Shown here one piece after another: positions 25,249 through 34,494 of a stretch of DNA of 64,000 bases (the stretch's first letter is position 1; each line of letters starts with the position of its first letter). The stretch is from Kibdelosporangium philippinense (GTDB taxonomy: Bacteria > Actinomycetota > Actinomycetes > Mycobacteriales > Pseudonocardiaceae). The position numbers and the translations under genes were made by a program. The notes beneath the pieces were generated by a model. That model worked only from the letters and a program-made list of their open reading frames with translations. It did not search any database and was not told the origin of the DNA. The stretch spans positions 997,501 through 1,061,500 of the forward strand of contig NZ_JAJVCN010000003.1 in NCBI RefSeq assembly GCF_021390435.2, in the 5' to 3' direction.

Positions 25249-26190
25249 TCAGACGCCGTCGATCAACCGCGTCGCCAGATCCGGACTGAATGTCCCGGCC
25301 GGAATTCCCGCGCCGATACCGCATGGGCCGTCGGAATCACCCGGGATCTTCACCCACACAAGCAGTTCCGCTGGCCCGCCGATCTGCGCGGTCACCCCGA
25401 TCTTACGGCCAGGCGGGTTGCACCAGTCACCGTTGGAACCGTTGCCGTTACGGCTGGTGTCGATCACGAAAGGCTTGGTGTAGCCGGGAAGTGCCGAACT
25501 GACAGCATTTCCGTACGCCGCGGTCTCGGGTGTCGTGATGTAGTTGGACACGTTGATCGACATGCCACGAACATTCCGGACGCCCGCGTTGTCCAAGCGC
25601 CTTGCCATGTCCGCCGCCGGGACCCAGTAGGCGTTTCCGGCGTCGAGGTAGGCCCACGTGTTGGTGCCCTTGTCCCGCAACTGTTCGGTCGCATACCTGA
25701 TCATCGCGGTGCGCGTGGCGATCGCGTCGGCGGTCATGCAGTTGAAGTCTGCCAACGAATCCGGTTCGAGGATCACGATCGCGGGCCGGTTGCCGAGGCC
25801 GGACGCGAAGGCTGAGATCCAGGCGCGATACGCCTCCGGCGTTCCGGCGCCGCCGCCGGAGTGGCCGCCGCAGGCGTCCCGGCCGGGAATGTTGTACGCG
25901 ACCAGCACAGGGAGTTTGTCCGCCGCGTCGGCCGCCGTGACAAAACTGCTGACGGCGGTCTGGACGTTGCCGCTCCAGGCACCGAACCATCTGGCCATTG
26001 GTTTGCTGGCAATGGATGCCTGGATACGGGCGGCTCGACCGTCCCATCCGTTGTTGCGGACCCAGATCGCTGGGTTGGAATCCGGATCGACGTAGACGCC
26101 GTTGGTCATCCCGATGGGATCCGCGGCCACGGCCACCTGGACCGGGGATAAGGCGAGCACAGCCACAAAAGTAAGCAGGGTTCTACGCAC
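25249..26190 (-). CDS. Secreted GH6 cellulase (endoglucanase/cellobiohydrolase)
   Basis: 313 aa. Signal peptide MRRTLLTFVAVLALSPVQVA cut near VAA-DP. Glycoside hydrolase family 6 motifs: PVLVAYNIPGRDACGGHSGG, VILEPDSL (catalytic acid Asp), FVIDTSRNGNGSNGDWCNPP and a LLVWVKIPGDSDGPC that corresponds to the usual WxKxPGxSDG. It cuts beta-1,4-glucan by inversion. No carbohydrate-binding module is attached; length fits a lone catalytic domain. A perfect CebR-type operator lies 33 bp upstream of the start, so it is probably induced by cellobiose or cello-oligosaccharides. Confidence 0.93.
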   Translation of the reverse strand: MRRTLLTFVAVLALSPVQVAVAADPIGMTNGVYVDPDSNPAIWVRNNGWDGRAARIQASIASKPMARWFGAWSGNVQTAVSSFVTAADAADKLPVLVAYNIPGRDACGGHSGGGAGTPEAYRAWISAFASGLGNRPAIVILEPDSLADFNCMTADAIATRTAMIRYATEQLRDKGTNTWAYLDAGNAYWVPAADMARRLDNAGVRNVRGMSINVSNYITTPETAAYGNAVSSALPGYTKPFVIDTSRNGNGSNGDWCNPPGRKIGVTAQIGGPAELLVWVKIPGDSDGPCGIGAGIPAGTFSPDLATRLIDGV

Positions 26191-26222
26191 GGGCTGCTCC
26201 TCTCGTCAGTGAGGCGGGGTTC

Positions 26223-26236
26223 TGGGAGCGCTCCCA
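26223..26236. promoter_or_regulatory. CebR-type operator
   Basis: TGGGAGCGCTCCCA, an exact match to the 14-bp palindrome bound by CebR/CelR (LacI family) repressors upstream of cellulase and cellobiose genes in actinobacteria. It sits between lysX (3' end) and the GH6 gene, 33 bp before the GH6 start. Confidence 0.85.
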
Positions 26237-26266
26237 GACAAGGGATAGCAGCCGGGCGGGAAAAAC

Positions 26267-29200
26267 TCAACGGGGTCGGGCGAAGGGAAAAAGGACCGTC
26301 TGGCGGATCGACGCGCCGGTCAGCATCATCAGCAGCCGGTCGACGCCGAGACCCATTCCACCAGTGGGCGGCATACCGTGTTCCAACGCGCGCAAGAAAT
26401 CCTCATCCAGTTCCATGGCTTCGACATCACCGCTCGCCGCGCGCAGCGATTGCGCCTCCAGCCTGCGGCGTTGTTCGATCGGATCGGTCAACTCGGTGTA
26501 CGCGGTACCGATCTCGCTGCCGAACGCGACGAGGTCCCAGCGCTCCGCGACTCGATGCTCGACCCGGTGTTGCCTGGTGAGCGGCGAGGTCTCGGTCGGG
26601 AAATCGGTGTAGAACGTCGGCGAGACAGTGTCCCCCTCAACGAGATACTCATAGGCTTTCTGGACAAGATGACCGTGGCCGAACTCGGCGTCGAGCACAA
26701 TCCCCGATTTGGCAAGCAAAGTCCGTAGCTTTGGCACAGATGTGTCCGGCGTGATTTCCTCGCCGAGCACCTCGGACACCGCCCTGTGCACGCTGACAAC
26801 CGGCCAATCACCGGAAATATCGAACTCCTTGCCGTCCCTGCGCACGATTTCCGAACCGTAGGCCGCCGTTGCCGCGTGCTGCACGAGTTTTTGCGTCAGC
26901 ACGCGCATCGTGGAGTAGTCGGCGTACGCCTGATAGGCCTCGAGCATCGTGAACTCGGGATTGTGCGTGGCGTCGACGCCTTCGTTGCGAAAGTTGCGGT
27001 TGAGCTCGAAAACCCGTTCAACACCTGCGACACAGAGCCTTTTCAAATACAGCTCCGGCGCAATCCGCAAGTACATCCGCATGTCATAGGCATTGATATG
27101 TGTGACGAACGGCCGCGCGTTCGCGCCACCGTGCACGGTCTGCAGCATCGGCGTCTCGACTTCGAGGAATTCCTTGCTGTGCAACGTCTCCCGAAGTGCT
27201 CTGACCACAGTGGAACGCAGCTTGAGCATGGCCGTCGACTCGGGGTTGACCACGAGGTCGAGGTAACGCTGCCGCACCCGCGTCTCCGGGTCCAACAGCC
27301 CCTTCCTCTTGTCCGGCAACGGATGCAGGCACTTTGCCGTGATGGTCCATTCGTCAGCCCGGACGGACAGCTCGCCGCGCTTCGACGTGACCACTTCACC
27401 GCGCACGCCGACCTGATCGCCAAGGTCGACCAGCGCACGCCAGTCGTGCAGGGCCGGTCCGGTCAGCATGACCTGGAGTTCGCCGCTGAAGTCCTTGAGC
27501 CGGACGAAACACAGGCCGCCCAGGTCCCGGCTGGCGATCACCCGCCCGGCGATCCGCACGTACTCGCCGGTCTCATGGTCCGGCGCCAGGTCTGGAAACC
27601 GGTCGGCGACGGCCGAAAGTTTCGTGTCCCGGTCGAAAGCGGGCGGGTACGGGTCGTATCCGGCCTCGCGCAGCCGTTCCAGCTTCGCGATCCGGACCCG
27701 GACCTGCTCCGGCCGCCTGGCCTGCTTCGGTTTCGCGGTGGCCGCGCATTCCTCGATTTCCTTGGCACGATTGACGAATTCCTCGTCGACCGGTTCTGCG
27801 CGCAAGCCGATTCGGCGTTGCAGCGTCGGCACGAAACCTTCCAGCGCGCCCGCGACAATCCCGACCTTGGGCAGCAGCCGGGTCCGTGAATAGCAGAGGA
27901 AACGCGGTTCCCAGTCCGGGCCGTACTTCGCGTTGGACCGGTACAGCGATTCCAGCTGGAAGAACCGGGAGAACAGGCTCAGGATCGCGCGCCACGCCCG
28001 TAGCACCGGTCCGGCGCCGATCTTCTCGCCTTCTTCGAACACCGCGCGAAACATCGCGAAGTTCAGCGAGATCCGTTGCGCGCCAAGCTTTCCGCTCGCT
28101 TCGATGAGCGCGTTGAGCATGAACTCGTTGAGCCCGTTGCCGCCGTCGCGGTCCCGACGCATCAGGTCGAGTGAAAGTCCGCGCCTGCCCCAGGGAACGA
28201 ACGACAACATGCCCCGCAACCGGCCTGCCAGGTCGTATGCCTCGACCATGACGCATCGGCCGTCGGTCGCGTCGCCGAGCCTGCCCAGCGCCATGGAGAA
28301 TCCGCGCTCGGTTTGGGCGCCACGCCAATGGTGTGCCGCGCTGCGCAGGGTCGCCATTTCGCCTTCCGGGATTTCCGAATGGCGCCGGACTGTGCACGTA
28401 TAGCCAGCGCGTTCGATCCGGTTCACGGCTTGCCGCACGGATCGCCGTTCTGGCCCGGAAAGCGTGAACGCGCGAACGTCCAAAATGGCCTCATCGCCGA
28501 TTTCCAACGCCTTGAGGCCAGCTGAGGTGTAAACCCTGGCGCCTTGTTCGCTGGCGCCGAGCACGCCCGTCGCCCAGCCGTATCGGTGTGCCTCGGCACG
28601 CCACTCGTCGACGGCCTGGCGCCATGCCTCCGTGTCGCCAACCGGGTCACCGCTCGCGACGCTCACGCCACCCAGCACGCGATACGTCACCGCGGCACGG
28701 CCATTCGGTGCGAACACCACGCTTTTGTCGCGTCGCGTCGCGAAATAGCCGAGTGAATCGCGTTCGCCGTACTCCGCGAGCAGCTCCCTGACCTTGAGTT
28801 CCTCGTCCGGCGCCAGATGCCGCCTGCCGCGTACGCCACGGAAGAACACGTAAACCGCGATGATCGCGACCAGCGCACCCAGGCCGTCGAGCAACAATCC
28901 CAGCCAGTCGGGTCCGTGACCGACGCCGAGGTGACGCAGTTGCAGCAGCTCACCGGTGGCCTGGTTACCCGCCCAGAGCAGCTTCTCCCCCGCCTCGCGG
29001 AGCGTGCCCGGGAACGGCCCGGTCAGAAACCAGCCGCCGATCGTGACCGCGGCGAGGCCGCCGAACAGGATGACCAGGGACTTACGCAGCGCACCCGGCG
29101 CGACCTGGGCAGGGAACGCTGGCCGCAGCTTCAGCAGGATCAGGATGATGGCCAGCGCGATGACCTGGTTGGCGATCAGCCACGGCAGGACGTCCGACCA

Positions 29201-29557
29201 GCTCAGATCCTCATCCGGCTCGAACGTGAGCTGGAAGAGCAGGTCGGTCAGGATCGTCCCGACCTCGAACATGACCAGCACCCACAGTGCGGCCCGTTTG
29301 CGGCGACGCAGGGCCGCGCCGAGCACCAGCAGCACGACGAAGATGAAGAGGTTCTCGTCGACCGGCAGGCCGATCAGCCACGCGCCGATGTCGAGAAACC
29401 AGCGGACCTGGTTGTCCTCGTTCGCCAGCACGAGGAAAAGCGAGACGAACGCGCCGACCTGGACAATTGTCGCGACAATGCCTGCCGCTCTGCGCTGCCA
29501 CACACCCCGATAATGGCCCCAACCGGCTGTGACTCTGCTCGCACCCTCCTGCGCCAC
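26267..29557 (-). CDS. lysX: Bifunctional lysyl-tRNA synthetase / lysylphosphatidylglycerol synthase LysX
   Basis: About 1096 aa if started at GTG 29557; the open frame reaches 29716 but would then overlap panB, and GTGs at 29584 and 29503 are alternatives. Residues up to about 280 contain six or so membrane helices. A DUF2156 aminoacyl-transferase domain follows (RRDKSVVFAPNGRAAVTYRV, FSMALGRLGDATDGRCVMVE, SLDLMRRDRDGGNGLNEFML). The C-terminal half is a class II LysRS: OB fold (VRIAGRVIASRDLGGLCFVR), motif 2 FRNEGVDATHNPEFTMLEAY and motif 3 GMGLGVDRLLMMLTG. It makes Lys-tRNA and transfers Lys to phosphatidylglycerol, lowering membrane charge. Close to M. tuberculosis Rv1640c. Confidence 0.93.
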   Translation of the reverse strand: MAQEGASRVTAGWGHYRGVWQRRAAGIVATIVQVGAFVSLFLVLANEDNQVRWFLDIGAWLIGLPVDENLFIFVVLLVLGAALRRRKRAALWVLVMFEVGTILTDLLFQLTFEPDEDLSWSDVLPWLIANQVIALAIILILLKLRPAFPAQVAPGALRKSLVILFGGLAAVTIGGWFLTGPFPGTLREAGEKLLWAGNQATGELLQLRHLGVGHGPDWLGLLLDGLGALVAIIAVYVFFRGVRGRRHLAPDEELKVRELLAEYGERDSLGYFATRRDKSVVFAPNGRAAVTYRVLGGVSVASGDPVGDTEAWRQAVDEWRAEAHRYGWATGVLGASEQGARVYTSAGLKALEIGDEAILDVRAFTLSGPERRSVRQAVNRIERAGYTCTVRRHSEIPEGEMATLRSAAHHWRGAQTERGFSMALGRLGDATDGRCVMVEAYDLAGRLRGMLSFVPWGRRGLSLDLMRRDRDGGNGLNEFMLNALIEASGKLGAQRISLNFAMFRAVFEEGEKIGAGPVLRAWRAILSLFSRFFQLESLYRSNAKYGPDWEPRFLCYSRTRLLPKVGIVAGALEGFVPTLQRRIGLRAEPVDEEFVNRAKEIEECAATAKPKQARRPEQVRVRIAKLERLREAGYDPYPPAFDRDTKLSAVADRFPDLAPDHETGEYVRIAGRVIASRDLGGLCFVRLKDFSGELQVMLTGPALHDWRALVDLGDQVGVRGEVVTSKRGELSVRADEWTITAKCLHPLPDKRKGLLDPETRVRQRYLDLVVNPESTAMLKLRSTVVRALRETLHSKEFLEVETPMLQTVHGGANARPFVTHINAYDMRMYLRIAPELYLKRLCVAGVERVFELNRNFRNEGVDATHNPEFTMLEAYQAYADYSTMRVLTQKLVQHAATAAYGSEIVRRDGKEFDISGDWPVVSVHRAVSEVLGEEITPDTSVPKLRTLLAKSGIVLDAEFGHGHLVQKAYEYLVEGDTVSPTFYTDFPTETSPLTRQHRVEHRVAERWDLVAFGSEIGTAYTELTDPIEQRRRLEAQSLRAASGDVEAMELDEDFLRALEHGMPPTGGMGLGVDRLLMMLTGASIRQTVLFPFARPR

Positions 29558-29648
29558 GTCGTTCGGGGTGTCACCCTCGTACACGTAGAGCCCCAAGCCA
29601 ACCCGGGGACCCGTACACGGGCCTCGAGGAAAGGGACGGTGGACGACG

Positions 29649-30497
29649 ATGTCTTCTGAGCTCACAGCCCCATATGGATCGGGCGCCGCTCCGGTATCGC
29701 CGAGGCGCGTACGCATCCATCACCTGCAGGAGATGAAGGACCGCGGCGAACCGTGGCCCATGCTCACTGCGTACGACATGTACACGGCCGCTCTGTTCGA
29801 CGAAGCCGGTATCCCGGTGCTTCTCGTCGGCGACTCTGCGTCCAACAACGTGTACGGCTATGAGACCTCATTGCCCGTGACTGTCGACGAACTCATTCCC
29901 TTGGTCCGCGCGGTGACGCGGTCGACCAAGCGCGCGCTTGTCGTGGCCGACCTGCCGTTTGGTTCGTACCAGGTCTCGCCGCAGCAGGCGCTTGAGACGG
30001 CCGTCCGGTTCATGAAGGAAGGCCGCGCGCACGCCGTGAAGCTGGAAGGCGGCGCCCATTTCGCGCCGCACGTCGCCGCGTTGACCGCGGCGGGCGTCCC
30101 CGTGATGGGACACATCGGCTTCACCCCGCAGAGTGAGCACAACCTCGGCGGTTACCGCGTGCAGGGCCGCGGCTCAGCGGGCGACCAGTTGGTCGCTGAC
30201 GCGGTCGCGCTGCAAGAAGCAGGCGCGTTCTCGGTTGTGATGGAGATGGTTCCCGGCGAAGTCGCCAAACAGGTGACGCACGAGCTGGCGATTCCGACCA
30301 TCGGCATCGGCGCGGGCCCGGACTGCGACGCCCAGGTCCTTGTCTGGCAAGACATGGCTGGCCTGCGTACGGGTAAGGCGCCACGGTTCGTGAAGCGCTA
30401 CGCAGACATCGCGGGCATCCTCACCGGAGCCGCGCAGCAGTTCGCTGACGAGGTGCGGGGACGGGCATTCCCAGGCCCCGAGCACACCTTCCACTGA
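29649..30497 (+). CDS. panB: 3-methyl-2-oxobutanoate hydroxymethyltransferase
   Basis: 282 aa from ATG 29649. Makes ketopantoate from alpha-ketoisovalerate and methylene-tetrahydrofolate, the first step to pantothenate and CoA. Motifs: MLTAYDMYTAALFDEAGIPV, LLVGDSASNNVYGYETSLPV (Mg site), FGSYQVSPQQALETAVRFMK, AVKLEGG, VPVMGHIGFTPQSEHNLGGY, catalytic Glu in VVMEMVP, and IPTIGIGAGPDCDAQVLVW. Divergent from lysX. In M. tuberculosis panB (Rv2225) follows the Hip1 genes; here about 13 kb lie between. A hairpin repeat follows the stop. Confidence 0.96.
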   Translation: MSSELTAPYGSGAAPVSPRRVRIHHLQEMKDRGEPWPMLTAYDMYTAALFDEAGIPVLLVGDSASNNVYGYETSLPVTVDELIPLVRAVTRSTKRALVVADLPFGSYQVSPQQALETAVRFMKEGRAHAVKLEGGAHFAPHVAALTAAGVPVMGHIGFTPQSEHNLGGYRVQGRGSAGDQLVADAVALQEAGAFSVVMEMVPGEVAKQVTHELAIPTIGIGAGPDCDAQVLVWQDMAGLRTGKAPRFVKRYADIAGILTGAAQQFADEVRGRAFPGPEHTFH

Positions 30498-30502
30498 TCA
30501 GA

Positions 30503-30550
30503 CCTCGTGAGTGGTTATTCGGGTTAGAACACGGATAACCACTCACGAGG
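30503..30550. repeat. Dispersed hairpin repeat, copy B
   Basis: 19-bp arms CCTCGTGAGTGGTTATTCG / CGGATAACCACTCACGAGG with one G-T type mismatch, and the same 10-nt loop GGTTAGAACA as copy A. It lies between panB and the prolyl iminopeptidase gene, 14 bp before the latter's start, so it may separate their transcripts. Confidence 0.9.
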
Positions 30551-30564
30551 GTTAATGTGCGGAT

Positions 30565-31524
30565 ATGCGCGCGTTCTATCCACCGATCGAGCCGTACGAC
30601 TCGGGCATGCTCGATGTCGGCGCCGGGCACCAGGTGTACTGGGAGGTCAGCGGCAATCCGGACGGGAAACCCGCTGTGGTGGTGCACGGCGGGCCGGGCA
30701 GTGGATCCAACCCGATTCAGCGGCGGCACTTCGATCCCGAGCTGTACCGGATCGTCCTTTTCGATCAGCGTGGGGCCGGGAAGAGCACGCCGCACGTGAG
30801 CTCGCCCGACCACGACCTGGCCACCAACACCACGTGGCATCTCGTCGCCGACATGGAAAAACTCCGTGAGCACCTCGGTATCGACCGGTGGCTGGTGCTC
30901 GGTGGATCGTGGGGCGCCACGCTCGCGCTGGCGTACGCGCAGACCCATCCTTCGCGGGTCAGCGAGATGGTGCTGCGTGGCGTGTTCATGCTTCGGCAGT
31001 CCGAATTGGACTGGTTGTACGGCGGTGGCGCGCGGAACATCTTCCCTGACGCGTGGGAGAAGTTCGTCGAGCTGGTCCCGGATGGCGCGGATGTCCTTGA
31101 GACGTACCAGAAACTGGTGTTCGGCGACGATCCGGAGATGCGCGTGAAGGCCGCGCTGGCGTGGAGCAACTGGGAAGGCGCGACCGTGTCGACCCAGCCC
31201 AACATCGTCACGCCCTATGGCGAGGAGGAGTTCGCCGTCGGCTTCGCCCGGATCGCGGTGCACTATTTCGTCAACAAGGGGTGGCTCGACGACGGCCAGT
31301 TGCTCAGGGATGTCGGCAAACTCAAGGACATTCCCGCGGTGATCGTCAACGGGCGCTACGACATCGTCACGCCGATCGTCTCCGCGTTCGAGCTGGGCCG
31401 GGCCTGGCCTAGTTGCGAGGGGTACGTGCTCAACGGCGCCGGTCACGCGATCGTCGACCCAGGGATCTCCGAGGAGCTACTCGCCGCGACCGACCGTTTC
31501 GCCGGGAAGACTCGTGCGGAGTGA
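30565..31524 (+). CDS. pip: Prolyl iminopeptidase
   Basis: 319 aa from ATG 30565 (MRAFYPPIEPYDSGMLDVGA), the family's usual N-terminus. Serine peptidase of family S33 that removes N-terminal proline. Oxyanion loop VVVHGGPGSGSNP, FDQRGAGKSTPH, nucleophile GGSWGATLALAYAQTHP, acid Asp in NGRYDIVTP and His in NGAGHAIVDPG; the Trp-rich cap (ALAWSNWEGA) is the substrate-recognition part. Cytoplasmic, no signal peptide. Its 3' end overlaps the convergent BtuF-like gene by 48 bp. Confidence 0.94.
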   Translation: MRAFYPPIEPYDSGMLDVGAGHQVYWEVSGNPDGKPAVVVHGGPGSGSNPIQRRHFDPELYRIVLFDQRGAGKSTPHVSSPDHDLATNTTWHLVADMEKLREHLGIDRWLVLGGSWGATLALAYAQTHPSRVSEMVLRGVFMLRQSELDWLYGGGARNIFPDAWEKFVELVPDGADVLETYQKLVFGDDPEMRVKAALAWSNWEGATVSTQPNIVTPYGEEEFAVGFARIAVHYFVNKGWLDDGQLLRDVGKLKDIPAVIVNGRYDIVTPIVSAFELGRAWPSCEGYVLNGAGHAIVDPGISEELLAATDRFAGKTRAE

Positions 31525-32145
31525 GTGGTAGGCGTCCACAAGGGACGGACCACACCAGGTCAGGTACCGGCCGCTGACCAGGGCGTACCGCTTGCCAGGA
31601 AAGGCTTCTGGCCCGTCATCGGCGGTGAACAGGTACGGCTCGTCCGGCAGCACCACGAGGTCAGCGTCCTGTTTTTGCAGCTCGTAGAGCTTTGGGCGGG
31701 GATAGCGCTCTTCGTGCTCGGCGTAGGCGTTCGCGACGCCAAGGCGCAGCAGCACGTCGCCCGCGAACGTGTCCCGGCCGATCACGACCCAGGGGCGCCG
31801 CCAGACCGGGATGATCGCGGTCGAATGCACGGGCACGGACGTCGACCACAGGTTCTCGGCTTCGACCAGCCAGTCCGGCTCGGTCAGGCCGAGCCCTTGG
31901 GTCAGCAGCCTTCGGACCGACCCGAGTCCATCGGGGACGTTCACCGCCGCGGCCGTCACCCACACCGGGACACCGTTGGCACGCAACCGATCCACGTCCT
32001 CCGGGCGGTTCTCCTCCGCGTTGGCCACGACCAGGTCCGGTTCTACGTCGAGTACCGCGTCCACGTCTGGATACTTCGAGCCGCCGACGCGTGGCACGTC
32101 CAAATCGGCAGGGTGCGTGCAGTACTCGGTGGCGCCCGCGATCAT
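31477..32145 (-). CDS. BtuF-like helical-backbone metal receptor, start unresolved
   Basis: 222 aa from the first in-frame ATG (32145). The core (VPRVGGSKYPDVDAVLDVEP, DLVVANAEENRPEDVDRLRA, VPVWVTAAAVNVPDGLGSVR) is the TroA/BtuF superfamily without a signal peptide, as in the cytoplasmic cobalamin-binding-like group. Family homology (VVSLVPSLTEAIETTAPG) continues upstream of this ATG to about 32200, and the frame is open to a TGA at 32257-32259, yet there is no ATG, GTG or TTG in that stretch. Starts in another frame (TTG 32246, ATG 32240) lie at the expected place, overlapping the stop of the RNB gene. A one-base frameshift near the 5' end is the simplest explanation. Confidence 0.7.
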   Translation of the reverse strand: MIAGATEYCTHPADLDVPRVGGSKYPDVDAVLDVEPDLVVANAEENRPEDVDRLRANGVPVWVTAAAVNVPDGLGSVRRLLTQGLGLTEPDWLVEAENLWSTSVPVHSTAIIPVWRRPWVVIGRDTFAGDVLLRLGVANAYAEHEERYPRPKLYELQKQDADLVVLPDEPYLFTADDGPEAFPGKRYALVSGRYLTWCGPSLVDAYHSLRTSLPGETVGRGE

Positions 32146-32242
32146 GCCGGGCGCGGTGGTTTCGATCGCCTCGGTCAGTGACGGGACCAGGCTGACGACC
32201 CGCGCCGGGTTCGTGACCGGTACGGGCTCGCCAAGATCATCC

Positions 32243-33661
32243 TCAAACGTCGGAGATCACCTTTTCGAACGCGACCTTGCGCTTGACGATGTCCGCGTCG
32301 AGCAGGCGCACCCGGATCCGCTGGCCTTCCTGCAGGTTCTCCCCCGCGGACTTGGCGATGACCGGCGGATCGGTCAGGAACACCTCAGCCGAGTTGGCCT
32401 CGGCACGCAGGACGACCGCGTCGAACTCGTGGCCGATGCGGTCCGCGAGCACCCACGCCTCCGCTTGATCGAGGCACGCCTTGTCCACTTTGCTCGTGAG
32501 CGTGTCCGACCCGCCCATCAACCCGGGCAGCTCCGGCAACACCGCACGAACCCATTCCGGAACCGCTTTGTCCGCCGACACCGCCAGGCAGATCTCCGCG
32601 CCAAACCTGTCCACCAGACGCCTCAACGGCGCCGTGACGTGCGCGTAGGCCGCGCCAAGGCCCGCGTGCGTGGTCAGCTCAGGCAGCGTGCCATCGAACG
32701 CGGTGTAGCCAGCTCCGCGCAGCAAACGGGTCGCGTCCATGTACAACGCCAGCGACTCCGGGCTGCGCGGGTCGAGGCCCGCGAGCATTACGGCGACGCT
32801 GTCCGTACGCGACCACGTGATTCCTAGGGAACGCGCGGACCTGCGTAGCCACTCCACGGCACCGTCATCTGGTTCGGGCAATGTTCGCAGCACGCCGACG
32901 CCCGCTTCGACCATCAGCGAGGCCGCGCTCATGCCCGTCAGTAACGACATCTCCGCGTTCCACGCGTCGACGTTGTTGCGCGGCCGGAGCGTCAGCTTCC
33001 AACCTCCGTTGCCGTCCGTCGCCACGTCTTGCTCGGGCAGTTGCAGCTCCAGCGCGCCCCTTTGCACCGCGTGCTCACGCCTCAGACGCCCTAGCTGTGG
33101 CAACGCGGCGATGGACGGGTGCGGGTTGCCCGCGTCGATGGTCGCTTGGACTCCGTCGTAGTCGAACTGGGCGATCGAACGCACCAGCGCGCGGCGGACA
33201 TGGATTCGCCCCGGTACGCCGTCTTTGTCCAAATCGATCGTCCACAATGCCGACGGCCTCGTCTGCCCAGGCAGCAGGCTCGCCGCGCCTTCGGACAGGA
33301 TCGGCGGATGCAGCGGGACGTTGCCGTCCGGCAGGTAGATCGTCTGGCCGCGCTTCTTGACCTCACCGTCCAGCGCTCCGCCCGGCTCGACGAACGTGCC
33401 GAGGTCCGCGATGGCGTAGTGCAGCCGGAACCCGGACTTCGTCGCTTCGACGTACAGCGCCTGATCGAGGTCTTTGGATCCAGGCGGGTCGATCGTGACC
33501 AACGGCAGGTCGGTCGCGTCCTCCCGGTCGCCAACCAGCCGGTCACGTTCGGCGACCGCGAGCTCGGCCTCGGCAAGCGCGGCCGACGGGAACTGAGTGG
33601 GCAGATCAAACTCGGCACGGACACCGGCGAAGTCGAGCGCGGCGCCGTCCGTCGTTTCCAT
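32243..33661 (-). CDS. RNB-domain (RNase II/R family) exoribonuclease
   Basis: 472 aa, METTDGAALDFAGVRAEFDL. The RNB catalytic signature is clear: LPLVTIDPPGSKDLDQALYV (active-site Asp cluster), GFRLHYAIADLGTFVEPGGA and GQTIYLPDGNVPLHPPILSE. The C-terminus (EGQRIRVRLLDADIVKRKVA) is a short S1-like strand region. It lacks the long cold-shock N-terminal domains of RNase R, matching the small actinobacterial RNB proteins. Degrades RNA 3'-to-5'. Its stop overlaps the region where the BtuF-like gene should begin. Confidence 0.92.
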   Translation of the reverse strand: METTDGAALDFAGVRAEFDLPTQFPSAALAEAELAVAERDRLVGDREDATDLPLVTIDPPGSKDLDQALYVEATKSGFRLHYAIADLGTFVEPGGALDGEVKKRGQTIYLPDGNVPLHPPILSEGAASLLPGQTRPSALWTIDLDKDGVPGRIHVRRALVRSIAQFDYDGVQATIDAGNPHPSIAALPQLGRLRREHAVQRGALELQLPEQDVATDGNGGWKLTLRPRNNVDAWNAEMSLLTGMSAASLMVEAGVGVLRTLPEPDDGAVEWLRRSARSLGITWSRTDSVAVMLAGLDPRSPESLALYMDATRLLRGAGYTAFDGTLPELTTHAGLGAAYAHVTAPLRRLVDRFGAEICLAVSADKAVPEWVRAVLPELPGLMGGSDTLTSKVDKACLDQAEAWVLADRIGHEFDAVVLRAEANSAEVFLTDPPVIAKSAGENLQEGQRIRVRLLDADIVKRKVAFEKVISDV

Positions 33662-33680
33662 GACGGCACCCTAACCGCAC

Positions 33681-34286
33681 TCAGCCCGACTCGTGAGTAC
33701 TTGACCGAGTTGGATCCAAACTCGGCCCAAGTGGCCGATCACGATCGGACGCTTCCTCACTGGCTCGCAGGACAGTTTGGTAGAAGGCGGGGTCGGAGCC
33801 GCCACCCGCCCGACCGTCGATCAACTCGCGCACGATGTCGCAGTGACCGGCGTGCTGTGCGGTCTCGGCGACCACGCGGACGAGGAGGTGGCCGAACGTG
33901 GTGTGCCGCTTTTCCTCGGCCCACCAGTCGACTTCCGCCTTCGTCTCCAGCGGCAGGGAGGCGATGGATTCGTCGGAATGTGCCCAAGCCTGGCGGTAGA
34001 GCCCGACGAGGTAGTCGCGGCTCTCGTCGGGCTTCGCCCACATGTCGCCGTCCTGCCAGACCGAGCCGTCCTCGTCCCAGGGCAACTTGACGGGAGCGGG
34101 GCGGCCGACGGAGTCACCGAGGTAGCCGAACTCAATCCCGATGAGATGTTTCACGAGGCCTAGGAGGTTCGTGCCGCTGGGGACCAGTGGGCGTCTGATG
34201 TCACGCTCGCTGAGGCCGTCCAGCGAGGAGACCACGCTGGTCCGGGCATCTTGAAGGTAACGCTTCAGGTATTCGGTGGTGGTCAT
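33681..34286 (-). CDS. DinB/DUF664 family protein
   Basis: 201 aa from ATG 34286 (MTTTEYLKRYLQDARTSVVS); 34289 also encodes Met. Four-helix bundle of the DinB-like superfamily. Metal-binding histidines are in GLVKHLIGIEFGYLGD (first site) and VVAETAQHAGHCDIVRELID (HxxxH-type second site). Many such proteins are mycothiol- or bacillithiol-dependent transferases; the actual reaction is unknown. The last residues (RSSTHESG) read through a TCGTGAGT sequence reminiscent of the hairpin repeat. Confidence 0.87.
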   Translation of the reverse strand: MTTTEYLKRYLQDARTSVVSSLDGLSERDIRRPLVPSGTNLLGLVKHLIGIEFGYLGDSVGRPAPVKLPWDEDGSVWQDGDMWAKPDESRDYLVGLYRQAWAHSDESIASLPLETKAEVDWWAEEKRHTTFGHLLVRVVAETAQHAGHCDIVRELIDGRAGGGSDPAFYQTVLRASEEASDRDRPLGPSLDPTRSSTHESG

Positions 34287-34494
34287 CATTCCTGCGCTGG
34301 TCTGGGCGTTCAGAGTCCGCGCTCTTCCGCAACAACAATTCGCCGGGGCCCCCCTTGATTCAACGCTACTCCTGGGGTCTGACAATTTCGGGTCTCCCCA
34401 GTTCAGGGTGGTTTTGGACTATCGGCGAGCCTTGTCATCGCGGCCTCGTGGGGTCTCGCGCGGACGGGTCGCGGACCCGGCGGGTGTTCGAGGG
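34287..34494. other. Intergenic stretch before the insertion
   Basis: About 208 bp between the DinB start and the interspersed repeat. Nothing gene-like seen beyond the DinB promoter region; GC is high and no terminator is obvious. Confidence 0.4.

Noticed and set aside
33691..33744. Possible fourth copy of the TCGTGAGTGG hairpin repeat
   Set aside because: Only TCGTGAGT and weak, gapped arms match; the loop GGTTAGAAC is missing.
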